64,000 nt of DNA from NCBI RefSeq assembly GCF_014696825.1, contig NZ_JACJQU010000011.1:98330-162329 (forward strand), given 5' to 3'. Numbering within the stretch: position 1 is the stretch's first letter; each line of letters starts with the position of its first letter. The stretch is from Anabaena sphaerica FACHB-251 (GTDB lineage Bacteria; Cyanobacteriota; Cyanobacteriia; Cyanobacteriales; Nostocaceae). Below are positions 47,044-56,902 of this stretch, in pieces. The position numbers were made by a program, and so were the translations under genes. The notes under the pieces were generated by a model, which worked only from the letters and a program-made list of their open reading frames with translations, made no database searches and had not been told where the DNA came from.

Positions 47044-47397
47044 TCAATCTTTTTCATCTATATGTTCAGCGACAGCTTGATAAAGATGGAAAATATGACT
47101 ATCGTGGAGACGATAGAAAACATTACGCCCTTGTTTACGATAACTGACTAAACGCATAGCGCGTAAGTTTCGCAGTTGATGAGAAACAGCAGATTCACTC
47201 ATATCGAGTAAAGCAGCTAAATCACTCACACAAAATTCTTTTTTAGCTAACAAAGAAAGGACTCTGAGGCGGTTAGGATCTCCTAAAAAACTGAAAAATT
47301 CTGCCATGCGTTGGGCTTTTTCAATGCTGATCAGTTCATTAGGGATGGGTTCAAAAATATTTATATCTAAAGTAATGGGTGGATTAGACTGAATCAT
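47044..47397 (-). CDS. ArsR/SmtB family zinc-type repressor
   Basis: A 117-aa winged-helix repressor. The recognition region is [24 protein letters not shown]. The alpha-5 metal site D99-x-H101 ... H112-x-x-E115 has exactly the spacing of SmtB (D104, H106, H117, E120), which argues for Zn sensing. Of the alpha-3N cysteines, C56 aligns with the CxCxDL position. Such proteins release DNA when metal is bound. It sits on the opposite strand between znuC and znuB and is divergent from znuB (148-bp gap). Its targets could be itself, znuB or the efflux genes downstream. Confidence 0.88.
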   Translation of the reverse strand: MIQSNPPITLDINIFEPIPNELISIEKAQRMAEFFSFLGDPNRLRVLSLLAKKEFCVSDLAALLDMSESAVSHQLRNLRAMRLVSYRKQGRNVFYRLHDSHIFHLYQAVAEHIDEKD

Positions 47398-47545
47398 GGG
47401 TTGTTGTTAAGTCAATTTATTTATGGAAAAAAGCGAAAATTTTTAACTGTAAATATATGGACTAAAATTTTAAATTTAAATTTAATGATCAAATGAAAGA
47501 TAATCTATTTACAGGATAGATAAAAATAGCCGTCAAACCAGAGAT

Positions 47546-48415
47546 ATGGATTTATTGATTGATGTTCAAAGCGCCTTGTTAGGTATTACTAATATTCATG
47601 AGTTGGTAAACTTGTTACAATTCCCGTTTATGCAGCGTGCCATTATTGGTGCTGTATTCATGGGAATACTGGGCGGTTTATTGGGCAGTTTTGTTACTTT
47701 GCGCCAGTTGTCATTTTTTAGTCACGCTGTTGGTCATGCCGCGTTGGTAGGGGTAGCATTAGGAGTGTTACTAAATACAAATCCTAATTGGATGTTGTTG
47801 CCGTTTACTTTAATTTTTGGTGTAATAGTCCTCTATTTAATTGACAAAACTGATTTAGCTAGTGATAGCGTTCTGAGTATAGTCCTATCTGGGGCATTAG
47901 CGATCGGTGTCATCCTCAGCAGCATGATTAAGGGATATCGTGGTAATTTGATGGCTGTACTATTTGGCGATATTCTGGCCATTGATTCCACAGATTTAAT
48001 GTTGACGCTGCTGGTACTGGTGGGTAGCAGCATTTTTTTATTATCAACTCTGCAACAGCAAATTTTGTTAACCCTTAACCCCGATGTTGCCCAAGTCCAA
48101 GGCGTTCCTGTTCAATTATATCGCTATGGGTTTGTAATTTTACTATCTTTAGCCGTCGCTGTGGCGATTAAAGCCGTTGGGGTTTTATTGGTAAATGCCT
48201 TTTTAGTCATTCCCGCTTCCACCGCTAAACTGATGAGTCACCATTTTAGCCGCTTTCTCATTCTGTCGGTGATAGTTGGTTCTAGCAGCAGCATCGCTGG
48301 GATGATGGTTTCTGGGGTGTTTAACCTGGCTTCTGGACCTAGTATTGTTCTGGTGCAGTTCCTGGTGTTCGTGGTCGTTTTCACCTGGGTGAAGTTAGGG
48401 TTCAAAGCAGCATAA
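47546..48415 (+). CDS. znuB: zinc ABC transporter, permease
   Basis: A 289-aa ABC-3 family permease with about eight membrane helices. Family landmarks: MGILGGLLGSFVTLRQLSFFSHAVGHAALVG near the N-terminus and IKAVGVLLVNAFLVIPASTA later. It works with ZnuA and ZnuC in the inner membrane. It is separated from znuC by the reverse-oriented ArsR gene, so it is probably transcribed from its own promoter in the 148-bp divergent gap. Confidence 0.92.
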   Translation: MDLLIDVQSALLGITNIHELVNLLQFPFMQRAIIGAVFMGILGGLLGSFVTLRQLSFFSHAVGHAALVGVALGVLLNTNPNWMLLPFTLIFGVIVLYLIDKTDLASDSVLSIVLSGALAIGVILSSMIKGYRGNLMAVLFGDILAIDSTDLMLTLLVLVGSSIFLLSTLQQQILLTLNPDVAQVQGVPVQLYRYGFVILLSLAVAVAIKAVGVLLVNAFLVIPASTAKLMSHHFSRFLILSVIVGSSSSIAGMMVSGVFNLASGPSIVLVQFLVFVVVFTWVKLGFKAA

Positions 48416-48496
48416 AAGTTTTTTCTATAACCCCCTTGACGAATCCTTTTTCTTTTGCTACATTTAGTAATCGTGGCGCACATAAAAAAAGCCCAC

Positions 48497-48569
<73 letters not shown>

Positions 48570-48667
48570 TACGTTCTGGAAAATTTAAAATCAACTTTGC
48601 CTAGATTTTGACTATTTGGTTAAAAAATCTAGGCTGTTTTTTGTGCTTGCTGTGCGATCGCACTCAT

Positions 48668-48758
48668 TAGACCTCTCCGGAAATATGGTAGAGACGTTCC
48701 GCCGGAACGTCTCTACAAGGGTTTCAAACCACGCACATTTAATTACCGGAGATGTCTA
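48668..48758 (+). repeat. MITE family A, copy 3
   Basis: A 91-bp copy, identical by eye to 14035-14125. It lies 99 bp downstream of the tRNA-Phe gene and 31 bp from the stop codon of an IS4-type transposase remnant, so the MITE may derive from that IS. Confidence 0.85.
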
Positions 48759-48789
48759 TTGGTGACAAGTTAAGGCTGAAAGTATTTTG

Positions 48790-49480
48790 TCAAGAGGCTT
48801 TTGGGGGATGATGGAAAAAGAATTGGTCAGACCCACGTTGAAGGTTAGGAAAAGGAGAGACAATTAACTTAATATTTGGTTTTCGCTTCTGTTTGATAAT
48901 ACCTAAATCTCGATTGTGAGGGTTAGTAAAATACTGAACAGGGTCAGTTGCCTTACCTTTTTGATGAGCCATAGTAAAATGATAAAGACCACGATAAATC
49001 ATTTCTAATGAAATATCATCAAAAGGGAGAGAAAGTTCATCGGCTACGGCATCACCTAAATCAACTAAAACAGCATAAAATAACCAAGATGCCCCAATCT
49101 GTAATTGAATTCCATTGATTGAACCTGTCCATAAATAACTTAAACCTAAAAGTCTTTTTACTGTATTAAAAGCATCTTCAATCCGCCAACGCTGCCGATA
49201 TAAATCTGCAACAACATAGGGCGGTAAAACATTTGGGTCTAGAACACTGGTTAAATAAGAATGCCATGTTTTTCCTGACCTGACTTCAATCAGACGTAAA
49301 GTTATAAATGGAGTCTTTTTAGTACCAGAACCTAGACTTATCTTCCGGTCTCGCAATCCATAGCTATCTGTAAATACCTCTTCTATTTTAATTGCTGCTC
49401 CTTTAAAGCGGGTGTTGCAACAACAAATAAGGGAGGAACGGCAGCAGGAAAGAACGCAAAGTAATGGATTTTCTTTGTAG
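48790..49480 (-). pseudogene. IS4-type transposase, N-terminally truncated
   Basis: The C-terminal about 190-230 residues of a DDE transposase. LYRQRWRIEDAFNTVKRLLG is the IS4-family Y-2-R-3-E-6-K signature carrying the third acidic catalytic residue, with LTSVLDPNVLPPYVVAD before it. The frame stays open upstream to about 49480 (CCRSSLICCCNTRFKG) but runs into a GC-rich palindrome (TAAGCTTCGCTTATCGC), and no start or first Asp is found. It cannot transpose itself. Confidence 0.8.
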
Positions 49481-49798
49481 TTATGGCGCGATAGCCGAAG
49501 GCTTAAGCTTCGCTTATCGCAAAGCCCAAAACTCTTATTTTGTCATGGACTTACGGCAACTTTATTATTTAATGGAACTCGACAACTAATTCAGAAAGAT
49601 TCTTCTGAATCGAGAGAATAATGCTTTCAGCATTTTTCACGGCAACTTTATCCTTTAAAAAACGGCAATCTTTTCCTTGAAGTCACAAGTCATAGAAATG
49701 GCTTTTCGGCTAATTTCAATTTTTTTTCTCTAACCCCTTGACACTCCAGTGAACTGGATACTTCAACATGGAGTCAGTTAAGAATTTGGAGTAATCAA
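49481..49798. other. IS debris and copA promoter
   Basis: Palindromic repeat and IS4-like debris up to about 49680, then the MerR-type promoter of the P-ATPase gene (49738-49769). No gene. Confidence 0.5.
49738..49769 (+). promoter_or_regulatory. MerR-type promoter/operator, copA
   Basis: -35 TTGACA at 49738, then the dyad ACACTCCA-N6-TGGATACT inside a 19-20 bp spacer. It is a degenerate form of the dyad ahead of merR, the CSSC gene and the lipoprotein gene. Confidence 0.5.
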
Positions 49799-52054
49799 AT
49801 GGAAAATGCCACACTCAAACTGCGCGGGATGAGTTGCGCTTCCTGTGCTAGAAGTATCGAAGATGCTATTAGTTCTGTCCCCGGTGTCAATGAATGTAAT
49901 GTAAATTTTGGCGCGGAACAAGCAACAGTTAATTATGACCCCAGAAAAACAGATTTACAAACCATTCAAGATGCCGTGGATGCTGCTGGTTATTCTGCTT
50001 ATCCTCTGCAAGAACAAAATTTAATGGCAGGAGAAGATGATGAAGAAAAAAGATATCGTCAACAAGAATTACAGGATTTACAGCAAAAGGTAACGATAGG
50101 TGGCATCATTAGTGCTGTCTTGGTAATTGGTTCATTACCAATGATGACAGGCTTAAATTTACCTTTTATTCCTAGCTGGTTACATAATTCTTGGTTGCAA
50201 TTATTCTTAACTACTCCTGTACAGTTCTGGTGTGGTTATTCCTTTTATATTAATGCTGGGAAAGCATTCAAACGCCATGCAGCAACGATGGATACTTTAA
50301 TTGCTTTGGGTACAAGTGCTGCATTTTTCTATTCCCTTTTTGCTACTTTATTTTCTAACTTTTTCATTGCCCAAGGATTAATGCCAGATGTGTATTATGA
50401 AACTGCGGCAGTTGTGATTACTTTGATTTTGTTAGGAAGATTATTTGAAAATCGCGCCAAAGGACAAACCTCAGAAGCTATTAGGAAATTAATAGGTTTG
50501 CAAGCAAAAACTGCGCGGTTAATTCGTAACGGAAGAGAAGTAGATGTTCCTATTGAACAGGTAGAAATTGGTGATGTAGTTTTGGTGCGTCCAGGGGAAA
50601 AAATTCCCGTTGATGGGGAAGTAGTTGACGGGACATCCACCGTTGATGAAGCGATGGTAACAGGGGAAAGTATACCCGTGAAAAAGCAACCAGGGGATGA
50701 AGTCATCGGTGCAACTATTAATAAAACTGGCAGTTTTAAATTTCGAGCAACAAGAGTAGGAAAAGATACTGTATTAGCGCAAATTGTGCAGTTAGTACAA
50801 CAGGCGCAAGGCTCAAAAGCTCCCATTCAAAGATTAGCAGACCAGGTTACAGGATGGTTTGTGCCAGCAGTAATTGCGATCGCTATCCTGACCTTTATCC
50901 TCTGGTACAATATCATGGGTAACGTTACCCTAGCATTGATTACCACAGTCGGGGTGTTAATTATTGCTTGTCCTTGTGCGTTGGGTTTAGCCACACCAAC
51001 CTCAGTGATGGTAGGTACAGGTAAAGGTGCAGAAAACGGTATTCTCATTAAAGGTGCAGAAAGTTTAGAAATAGCACACAAACTGCAAACAATTGTCTTA
51101 GATAAAACAGGCACAATTACCCAAGGTAAACCGACAGTTACAGATTTTCTCACAGTTAACGGTACGGCTAACGGCAACGAAATTAAACTTATTGAATTAG
51201 CTGCATCTGTAGAACGTAATTCAGAACATCCTTTAGCAGAAGCAGTTGTTAAATATGCCGAATCTCAGCAAATACCATTAGCAGATGTCAGAGATTTTCA
51301 AGCTATAGCTGGTAGTGGTGTTCAAGGAATAGTTGCTAACCGTTTCGTGCAAATTGGTACACAAAGATGGATGGAAGAATTAGGGATTGAAACCGCAGAA
51401 CTCAAAAACCAAAAAGAACGTTTAGAATATTTAGGAAAAACCGCAGTTTGGTTAGCAGTTGATGGTGAAATTAAAGGATTAATTGGGATTGCTGATGCTA
51501 TTAAACCCACTTCCATCCAAGCGGTAAAAGCATTACAAAAGCTCGGTTTAGAAGTTGTCATGCTGACTGGAGATAACCGCCGCACCGCCGAAAGTATTGC
51601 CCGTGAAGTGGGTATTACTAGAGTTTTAGCAGAAGTTAGACCAGATCAAAAAGCTGCCACAGTACAAGCAATACAAGCAGAAGGCAAAATTGTAGCGATG
51701 GTGGGTGATGGTATCAATGATGCACCAGCCTTAGCCCAAGCCGATGTGGGAATAGCAATTGGAACAGGTACAGATGTGGCGATCGCTGCTAGTGATATTA
51801 CTTTAATTTCCGGTGATTTACAAGGGATTGTAACTGCTATTCAACTCAGTCGCGCCACCATTAGAAATATTCGTCAAAATCTGTTTTTTGCTTTTGTTTA
51901 TAATGTGGCTGGTATTCCTATTGCTGCGGGTATTTTGTTTCCTGTTTTTGGTTGGTTGTTAAATCCAATTATTGCTGGTGCTGCTATGGCTTTTAGTTCG
52001 GTTTCTGTGGTTAGTAATGCTCTGCGTTTACGGAATTTTCAGCCTAAATTCTAA
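49799..52054 (+). CDS. copA: copper-type P1B ATPase
   Basis: A 751-aa heavy-metal P-type ATPase. One N-terminal HMA domain has GMSCASC (about 9-15), there are about eight membrane helices, the actuator TGES, the intramembrane CPCALG (about 391-396; CPC is typical of Cu(I) and related P1B ATPases), the phosphorylation site DKTGT (about 435), SEHPLAEA in the N-domain, and [10 protein letters not shown]. It exports Cu(I) or delivers it to thylakoids (PacS/CtaA/CopA group). The MerR-like operator and the cupredoxin gene downstream support a copper role. Confidence 0.92.
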   Translation: MENATLKLRGMSCASCARSIEDAISSVPGVNECNVNFGAEQATVNYDPRKTDLQTIQDAVDAAGYSAYPLQEQNLMAGEDDEEKRYRQQELQDLQQKVTIGGIISAVLVIGSLPMMTGLNLPFIPSWLHNSWLQLFLTTPVQFWCGYSFYINAGKAFKRHAATMDTLIALGTSAAFFYSLFATLFSNFFIAQGLMPDVYYETAAVVITLILLGRLFENRAKGQTSEAIRKLIGLQAKTARLIRNGREVDVPIEQVEIGDVVLVRPGEKIPVDGEVVDGTSTVDEAMVTGESIPVKKQPGDEVIGATINKTGSFKFRATRVGKDTVLAQIVQLVQQAQGSKAPIQRLADQVTGWFVPAVIAIAILTFILWYNIMGNVTLALITTVGVLIIACPCALGLATPTSVMVGTGKGAENGILIKGAESLEIAHKLQTIVLDKTGTITQGKPTVTDFLTVNGTANGNEIKLIELAASVERNSEHPLAEAVVKYAESQQIPLADVRDFQAIAGSGVQGIVANRFVQIGTQRWMEELGIETAELKNQKERLEYLGKTAVWLAVDGEIKGLIGIADAIKPTSIQAVKALQKLGLEVVMLTGDNRRTAESIAREVGITRVLAEVRPDQKAATVQAIQAEGKIVAMVGDGINDAPALAQADVGIAIGTGTDVAIAASDITLISGDLQGIVTAIQLSRATIRNIRQNLFFAFVYNVAGIPIAAGILFPVFGWLLNPIIAGAAMAFSSVSVVSNALRLRNFQPKF

Positions 52055-52101
52055 AGCAGGTGACAGGGAACAGGTGACAGAGTGAAAAGAGGTGAATTGG
52101 T

Positions 52102-52182
52102 ATGTTGAATCAAGTGATGTTTTTTGGAAGTTTGGTGGGATTTGGTTTTTTGTTGGGTGTGTTTTCTGGAATTTTGGTTTAG
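52102..52182 (+). CDS. 26-aa putative membrane peptide
   Basis: A short frame beginning MLNQVMFFGSLVG and ending FSGILV, one hydrophobic helix. AGAGGTG lies about 8 bases before the ATG. It sits between copA and the cupredoxin gene in the same direction. I know no named family; its SD and position make it worth listing, but it could be chance. Confidence 0.35.
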   Translation: MLNQVMFFGSLVGFGFLLGVFSGILV

Positions 52183-52225
52183 TTAAGAAATTCAACGCAG
52201 ATAGTTAATTAATGGAGAGTTTATT

Positions 52226-53125
52226 ATGTTGAGGAAAACAGCTTTTTTGGGTGGTTTGGTTGGTGTAATTTTGGGTTTTTCTGCTGGTGAAGTATTGGCA
52301 CAATCTGAGCATGAAAATCATTCAGTAGGTACAGTACAAAATAATCAATTTCAAAGAATTGAACAGCCATTAGGTAATAAAGTTGCTGTGACTTTGGGCG
52401 GTTTGGGTATTTTGGGTTTACAACTTTGGTGGTTTTTGTTAAGTAAACCTAAGTCGCAAAAAGCTGTTACCGCAAATGGTGATTTTCAGGAAGTAGATAT
52501 TATTGTTGATGGGTGATATGATCCGAGTCGAATTTTGGTACAAGCGGATAAACCTGTGAGGTTGAAATTTGTACGTAAAGATCCTAGTGGTTGTTTGGAA
52601 CAGGTGATTATTCCTGATTTTCATATTGCGGCAGATTTACCCGTTAATCAAATCACAACTGTAGAATTTACACCCCAACAACCAGGAACTTATTTATTTA
52701 GTTGTGGAATGAATATGTTACGCGGTGAAATTCATGTAGAGGTTTCAGAAAATGAATCAAAAATTAGTGAGGAAGATAAAACCATGATAAAAGAATCTCA
52801 AACTCATGCTTTCAATTCAATTAATGAACAGGAAATCATTGTAGAGCAAAAAAGTCAGCAAACTATAGTTATGGTGGATCAGGGTTATGTCCCTAATCGC
52901 ATAATTGTTAAAGCTGGGAAAAAAGTTAAACTTGATTTTTTGCGGGGTAATTCTAGTAATTGTTTGGCAAAAGTTGTCATTCCTGATTTTGGTATTGCTG
53001 CTGATTTACCACTCAATAAATTAACTTCAATTGAGTTTACACCTGAAAAACCTGGTGAATATGCTTTCACTTGTGGAATGAAGATGTTTCGCGGTGATAT
53101 TTCTGTTCAACCAGCAGATTCATAA
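52226..53125 (+). pseudogene. two-domain cupredoxin protein interrupted by in-frame TGA
   Basis: Codons 1-96 give a signal/membrane N-terminus (TAFLGGLVGVILGFSAGEVLA) and a second helix (about 50-70), ending VDIIVDG-TGA. The same frame continues YDPSRILVQADKPVRL and holds two cupredoxin-like repeats (LEQVIIPDFHIAADLP...FSCGMNM and LAKVVIPDFGIAADLP...FTCGMKM), with Cys/Met as candidate copper ligands. The TGA (52514-52516) sits where relatives have a glycine. The whole would be a 299-aa membrane-anchored copper protein. The second part might be made from TTG 52535, but the gene is probably inactivated. Confidence 0.75.
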
Positions 53126-53305
53126 TAGGATTTTAACGAACCACAGAGGCACAGAGAACACAGAGCAATAAGAGTTTCCGAGATGTTTGGCGTAAGTGCT
53201 ACATGATCTATTGTTTCACTGTAAATAGTCGGGATTGATAATGATTTTTGGGTAAGTTGAAATTAATTTTTTGTATTAACTACAAAGTTCACAAAGGAAG
53301 ATGAA

Positions 53306-53725
53306 ATGATTGATGTTGGATTAACTCACATTGCTTTACCTGTATCTAATCTGGAAAAAAGTATTGAGTTTTACGCTACTTATGCTCAAATGCAAGTAGT
53401 TCACCGTCGGGTTGATACAAATACCGGAGTTTCTGTTGTTTGGTTAACAGATTATACTCGTCCTTTTGCTGTGGTTTTGATTGAAACTAAGTCAGTAAAT
53501 ACTTCACTTTCTCCCCTTGCACATTTGGGAGTAGGTTGTAAAAGTCGGGAAGCTATGGATGTTTTGTGTGATCAAGCTCGTCAAGCGGGTGTGTTGATAG
53601 ATGAACCTAAAGATTTTGGTTATCCGGTCGGATATTGGGCGTTTTTACGAGATCCTGATGGTCACACCTTGGAATTATCCTATGGTCAAGAAATTGGTTT
53701 GACGGTGGAGCAGGAAAATATTTAG
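53306..53725 (+). CDS. VOC (glyoxalase/dioxygenase) superfamily protein
   Basis: 139 aa with the paired beta-alpha-beta-beta-beta modules of the VOC fold: LTHIALPVSNLEKSIEFY at the start, LAHLGVGCKSREAMD at mid-length and FLRDPDGHTLELSYG at the end. Candidate metal ligands are the His of THIAL, His of AHLGV and Glu of LELSYG. Members include glyoxalase I, dioxygenases and resistance proteins; the substrate is unknown. It could be cotranscribed with the cupredoxin gene (180-bp gap). Confidence 0.82.
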   Translation: MIDVGLTHIALPVSNLEKSIEFYATYAQMQVVHRRVDTNTGVSVVWLTDYTRPFAVVLIETKSVNTSLSPLAHLGVGCKSREAMDVLCDQARQAGVLIDEPKDFGYPVGYWAFLRDPDGHTLELSYGQEIGLTVEQENI

Positions 53726-53800
53726 AAAATATTGAGAGTTCTGGTAATATTTTCTTGTCTGCTCCTTTTTATTTGAGATGTGCGATCGCCAAGATGCTGA

Positions 53801-54445
53801 TTATTTGGAAGATTCTACATCAGTTTCTAGGTTCTGTTTCATTGCTGCACCTATGGACTGAACATTGGTTTCTGTACTTTGTAGTAAACTCTGGGCAACA
53901 TTTGATTGATCATAATGACTGCGATTTTGACTCAGTTTATATTTTCCTTCCAACTTTGTGACAGTCATCTCAAAAGCAATAATTCCATTCATCATTCCCT
54001 CGCGGAAGTGATCGGATAAATCTTCCCATTGAGATTTATAGTCAGAGTCATAGGTTTCAATCATTTCATCAATCATTTGATCCATTAATTCTGGCGCATC
54101 TTCAAGAGTAATAACTTGAGACAACCCATAAGCGTGTACTGCGATATAGTTCCAAGTCGGTACACTCTCTTTCTTCTCATATAAAGATGGTGAAATATAA
54201 GCATGAGGTCCATGAAAAATCGCTAGTGTTTCACCTAAACCAAAACTTTGCCATTGAGAATTGGCCTTTGCAAGATGACCTGACAATTTAACAACACCAT
54301 TCTCTACTGTCACTACAACGGGAATATGTGAAGCTACAGGAATATCATTCATAATAGATACCACAGTAGCAAAACTATTATCACGCATAAAAGCGACCAG
54401 TTTCTCCATGTCATCTTCTCGGAAAGCGGGTGGAACATACATCAT
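53801..54445 (-). CDS. PaiB-like FMN-binding regulator
   Basis: A 214-aa protein of the PaiB/FMN-binding negative transcriptional regulator family: MYVPPAFREDD at the N-terminus, SHIPVVV, GHLAKANSQW and the HAYISPSLYE and PTWNYIAVHAYG segments are characteristic. It is divergent from merR. Its function in this context is not evident; relatives influence sporulation and protease genes in Bacillus or bind flavin. The last about 40 residues are variable. Confidence 0.85.
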   Translation of the reverse strand: MMYVPPAFREDDMEKLVAFMRDNSFATVVSIMNDIPVASHIPVVVTVENGVVKLSGHLAKANSQWQSFGLGETLAIFHGPHAYISPSLYEKKESVPTWNYIAVHAYGLSQVITLEDAPELMDQMIDEMIETYDSDYKSQWEDLSDHFREGMMNGIIAFEMTVTKLEGKYKLSQNRSHYDQSNVAQSLLQSTETNVQSIGAAMKQNLETDVESSK

Positions 54446-54552
54446 GCTGTAACCTCACTGAGATTTATTTGTACATCATCATTAGAAACACTCAGAACTG
54501 ACCTAGTTCAGCAAGGGAATAAATTTTTTTTCCAACAAAATACTTTTCCTGC

Positions 54553-54584
54553 TTGACTCTCCACCCAACTGGAGAGTTTAGGAT
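54553..54584 (+). promoter_or_regulatory. MerR-type promoter/operator, merR
   Basis: -35 TTGACT (54553-54558), perfect dyad ACTCTCCA-N6-TGGAGAGT (54556-54577) and -10 TAGGAT (54579-54584), giving a 20-bp spacer. Over-long spacers with a dyad are the hallmark of MerR-activated promoters. Confidence 0.8.
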
Positions 54585-54622
54585 ATGATCCAGTTATCAT
54601 ATTTCATTAAGGTTTGCTCAGT

Positions 54623-55036
54623 ATGTTAGCCCAAGCAGAAACAAAACAGATCGGTGTAGTTGCTAAAGAAAGCGGTGTACCTATTAAAACTATTCGCTAT
54701 TATGAGGAGTTGGGTTTACTCAAACCCTCTGGGAGAACGGAAGGAGGATACAGGTTATTTAATATTGATGTTTTAGAGCGACTACATTTTATTAAACGCG
54801 CTCAAAGTTTGGGATTAACTTTATCAGAAATTAAGGATTTTTTGAATGTTCATGATAGCGGTGAATTACCTTGTGTGCATATTAAAATGAAACTGGAAGA
54901 TAAGGTAAAAGCGATTGATGAACAAATTCAACAATTAATGATTTTGAGGCAAGAATTATCTGGTTTACTCTCTGGTTGGGAAATTAAGCCTGATAATGAT
55001 CATTCTACCATCTGCCCAATCATTGAACATGAATAA
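54623..55036 (+). CDS. MerR-family metal-responsive regulator
   Basis: 137 aa from ATG 54623 (a TTG at 54614 is less likely). N-terminal MerR HTH: QIGVVAKESGVPIKTIRYYEELGLL (about 9-33) and the GGYRLF wing. Then comes a dimerisation helix and possible metal ligands C84 (ELPCVHIK, the position used by divalent-metal members such as ZntR), C131 and H136 (ICPIIEH). The Cys84 equivalent argues for a divalent metal, the neighbouring genes for copper. The operator just upstream suggests autoregulation, and three more copies define a local regulon. Confidence 0.87.
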   Translation: MLAQAETKQIGVVAKESGVPIKTIRYYEELGLLKPSGRTEGGYRLFNIDVLERLHFIKRAQSLGLTLSEIKDFLNVHDSGELPCVHIKMKLEDKVKAIDEQIQQLMILRQELSGLLSGWEIKPDNDHSTICPIIEHE

Positions 55037-55076
55037 TTGCAATTTTAAAGAGTCAGAATATTTTGAATATTTTAAT

Positions 55077-55117
55077 AGATACCCGATTTTTCAATCTCCC
55101 AGAAATCGGGTATTTTT
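55077..55117 (+). terminator. terminator after merR, related to RAYT palindromes
   Basis: AGATACCCGATTT / AAATCGGGTAT followed by T6. The arms belong to the AGATxCCCGACTTCT family, here doubling as an intrinsic terminator. Confidence 0.75.
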
Positions 55118-55153
55118 TATTTATATGATTTTTAATTTTTAATTATTTCCCTC

Positions 55154-55185
55154 TTGACTCTCCAGCCCGATGGAGAGTTTAAGCT
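55154..55185 (+). promoter_or_regulatory. MerR-type promoter/operator, CSSC chaperone
   Basis: -35 TTGACT, perfect dyad ACTCTCCA-N6-TGGAGAGT (55157-55178), -10 TAAGCT (55180-55185), 20-bp spacer. It lies about 80 bp before the HMA gene and probably serves the RND genes too. Confidence 0.8.
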
Positions 55186-55264
55186 AATTTTAGGTTGAGG
55201 AAAGGAAATAAAAAACCGCCTTCAACTAATCAAAATTTAGCTAAAAAATCAGGAGTTTTCAAAT

Positions 55265-55459
55265 ATGACAATACAACTTACTATTCCTAAACTAGCTTGT
55301 TCATCTTGCGCGGATGCAGTGACAACAGCAATTAAAAAAGTTGATGCTGCTGCTACCGTGAAAGCTGACACAAAAACCAAAACTGTTAGTGTAGAAACTC
55401 AAGCATCAGAGACAGTTGTTAAAGATGCGATCGCCTCTGCTGGTTATCCATCTATCTAG
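55265..55459 (+). CDS. small HMA-domain metallochaperone
   Basis: A 64-aa soluble ferredoxin-fold metal-binding protein. The ligand motif is ACSSCAD (C12 and C15), and the C-terminal VVKDAIASAGYPSI is typical of HMA/CopZ/Atx1 proteins. It probably passes Cu(I) or another soft metal to the P-ATPase or RND system. CAGGAG lies upstream of the ATG. The MerR-type operator 80 bp upstream indicates metal induction. Confidence 0.88.
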   Translation: MTIQLTIPKLACSSCADAVTTAIKKVDAAATVKADTKTKTVSVETQASETVVKDAIASAGYPSI

Positions 55460-55563
55460 AGTTTTCAAGAGTATATCAACAGTTGGTTCTACTGACTGTT
55501 GATAAATATTTACCAATGAAAAATTACTTTGACTCAACTTAATTTACAGGAAATATCGCAAAT

Positions 55564-56871
55564 ATGAATCCCACAGAAAGCCAAACTCCAAACCTAGATT
55601 TTGAAGATAATTTTCAGGAAGAATTACAGTTAAAACCATCCCAAAAACCTTGGTTGTGGTTATTAACAACTTTACTATTAGTAGGGGGAGGAATTACAGC
55701 TTGGCGAGTGCTGACTCCCACTCCCAAACCCCCGGTAGCTACTGCTGCTGCACCTCCTGGAGTCCCAGTCAAATTATCCACCTTACCAGTAACAAAAATT
55801 GAACAAAGTTCAAATTTTATTGCTAATCTTCAATCACGTCGTTCAGTAAATTTACGTCCCAGAATTCAAGGACAAGTTAGCCAAATTTTTGTCAAAGCAG
55901 GAGATGAAGTAAAAGCAGGAACACCAATTTTACAAGTAGATGCTGAAGAAAAAAAAGTAGAAATTAGCGGGATGGATGCAGCAGTATTAGCAGCACAGTC
56001 GCAATTAGAAAATGCCAAAGCTACCCTGAAATCTATAGAAGCTGAACGGTTATCAAAACAAGCTGATGTCAAACTAAATGAATTAGACTATCAAAGATAT
56101 TCTTACCTTGCTAACGAAGGTGCAATATCTCGTCAAACTCAGGATCAATATGCAAACAAACTAGCCACAGCGAAAGCCAGTTTGAACGCCATTGATGCTC
56201 AAATTCAAGCCCAAAAAGCTGCCATTTCTCAAGCCCAAAAAACCGTACAACAAGCTCAAGCAGCTACCAAACAACAACAAGTTCAATTAAAATATTATCA
56301 AATCACTGCTCCCTTTACTGGGAAGGTGGGAGATATCCCCATTAAAATTGGTGACTTTGTAGATACTTCCACACAATTAGCAACAATTACCGAAAATCAA
56401 ACATTAGAAGTTAATATTTCCGTACCCGTGCAACAAGCGACCAGGTTACGTCCAGGAATGACATTACAACTAATAGATGAACGGGGTAAAAATATCGGTA
56501 GTAGTCGGATATTTTTCATCGCTGCTAACACAGCTAACGATACACAATCAGTCTTAGTAAAATCACTATTTGATAATTCTCGCAGACAATTACGAGCAGA
56601 TCAACTTATTAAAGCCAAAGTAATTTGGGAACAACGCCCAGGAGTATTAATTCCCACTACAACCGTCGTCCGTTTAGGTGCAGAAACCTTCGTTTATGTT
56701 GCCGAAAAATCACCAGATCAAAAACAATTAATAGCTAAACTCAAACCAGTAAAACTAGGAAACATTCAAAATAATCAATATCAAATTCTCAAAGGTTTAT
56801 CACCAGGAGAAAAAATAGTTATTTCTGGGTTACTCAATTTAAAAGATGGAACTCCAATTATCCCTGAGTAG
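55564..56871 (+). CDS. RND efflux periplasmic adaptor (MFP)
   Basis: A 435-aa membrane fusion protein with one N-terminal helix (about 28-47), a lipoyl half-motif LRPRIQGQVSQIFVKAGDEV, a long coiled-coil hairpin (IDAQIQAQKAAISQAQKTVQQ region) and the second lipoyl part ITAPFTGKVGDIPIKIGDFV, then beta-barrel and proximal domains. It links an inner-membrane RND pump to an outer-membrane channel; no TolC-like gene is present here. It precedes the RND gene, from which it is separated by a MITE. Confidence 0.9.
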   Translation: MNPTESQTPNLDFEDNFQEELQLKPSQKPWLWLLTTLLLVGGGITAWRVLTPTPKPPVATAAAPPGVPVKLSTLPVTKIEQSSNFIANLQSRRSVNLRPRIQGQVSQIFVKAGDEVKAGTPILQVDAEEKKVEISGMDAAVLAAQSQLENAKATLKSIEAERLSKQADVKLNELDYQRYSYLANEGAISRQTQDQYANKLATAKASLNAIDAQIQAQKAAISQAQKTVQQAQAATKQQQVQLKYYQITAPFTGKVGDIPIKIGDFVDTSTQLATITENQTLEVNISVPVQQATRLRPGMTLQLIDERGKNIGSSRIFFIAANTANDTQSVLVKSLFDNSRRQLRADQLIKAKVIWEQRPGVLIPTTTVVRLGAETFVYVAEKSPDQKQLIAKLKPVKLGNIQNNQYQILKGLSPGEKIVISGLLNLKDGTPIIPE

Positions 56872-56902
56872 GTGACAGGTGACAGATTGAAAAATCTCTT
56901 TA

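Noticed and set aside
50395..51177. Two open frames (143 and 116 codons) antisense to the P-ATPase
   Set aside because: Mirror frames of a conserved gene, with no SD and Ser/Thr/Pro-rich chance composition.
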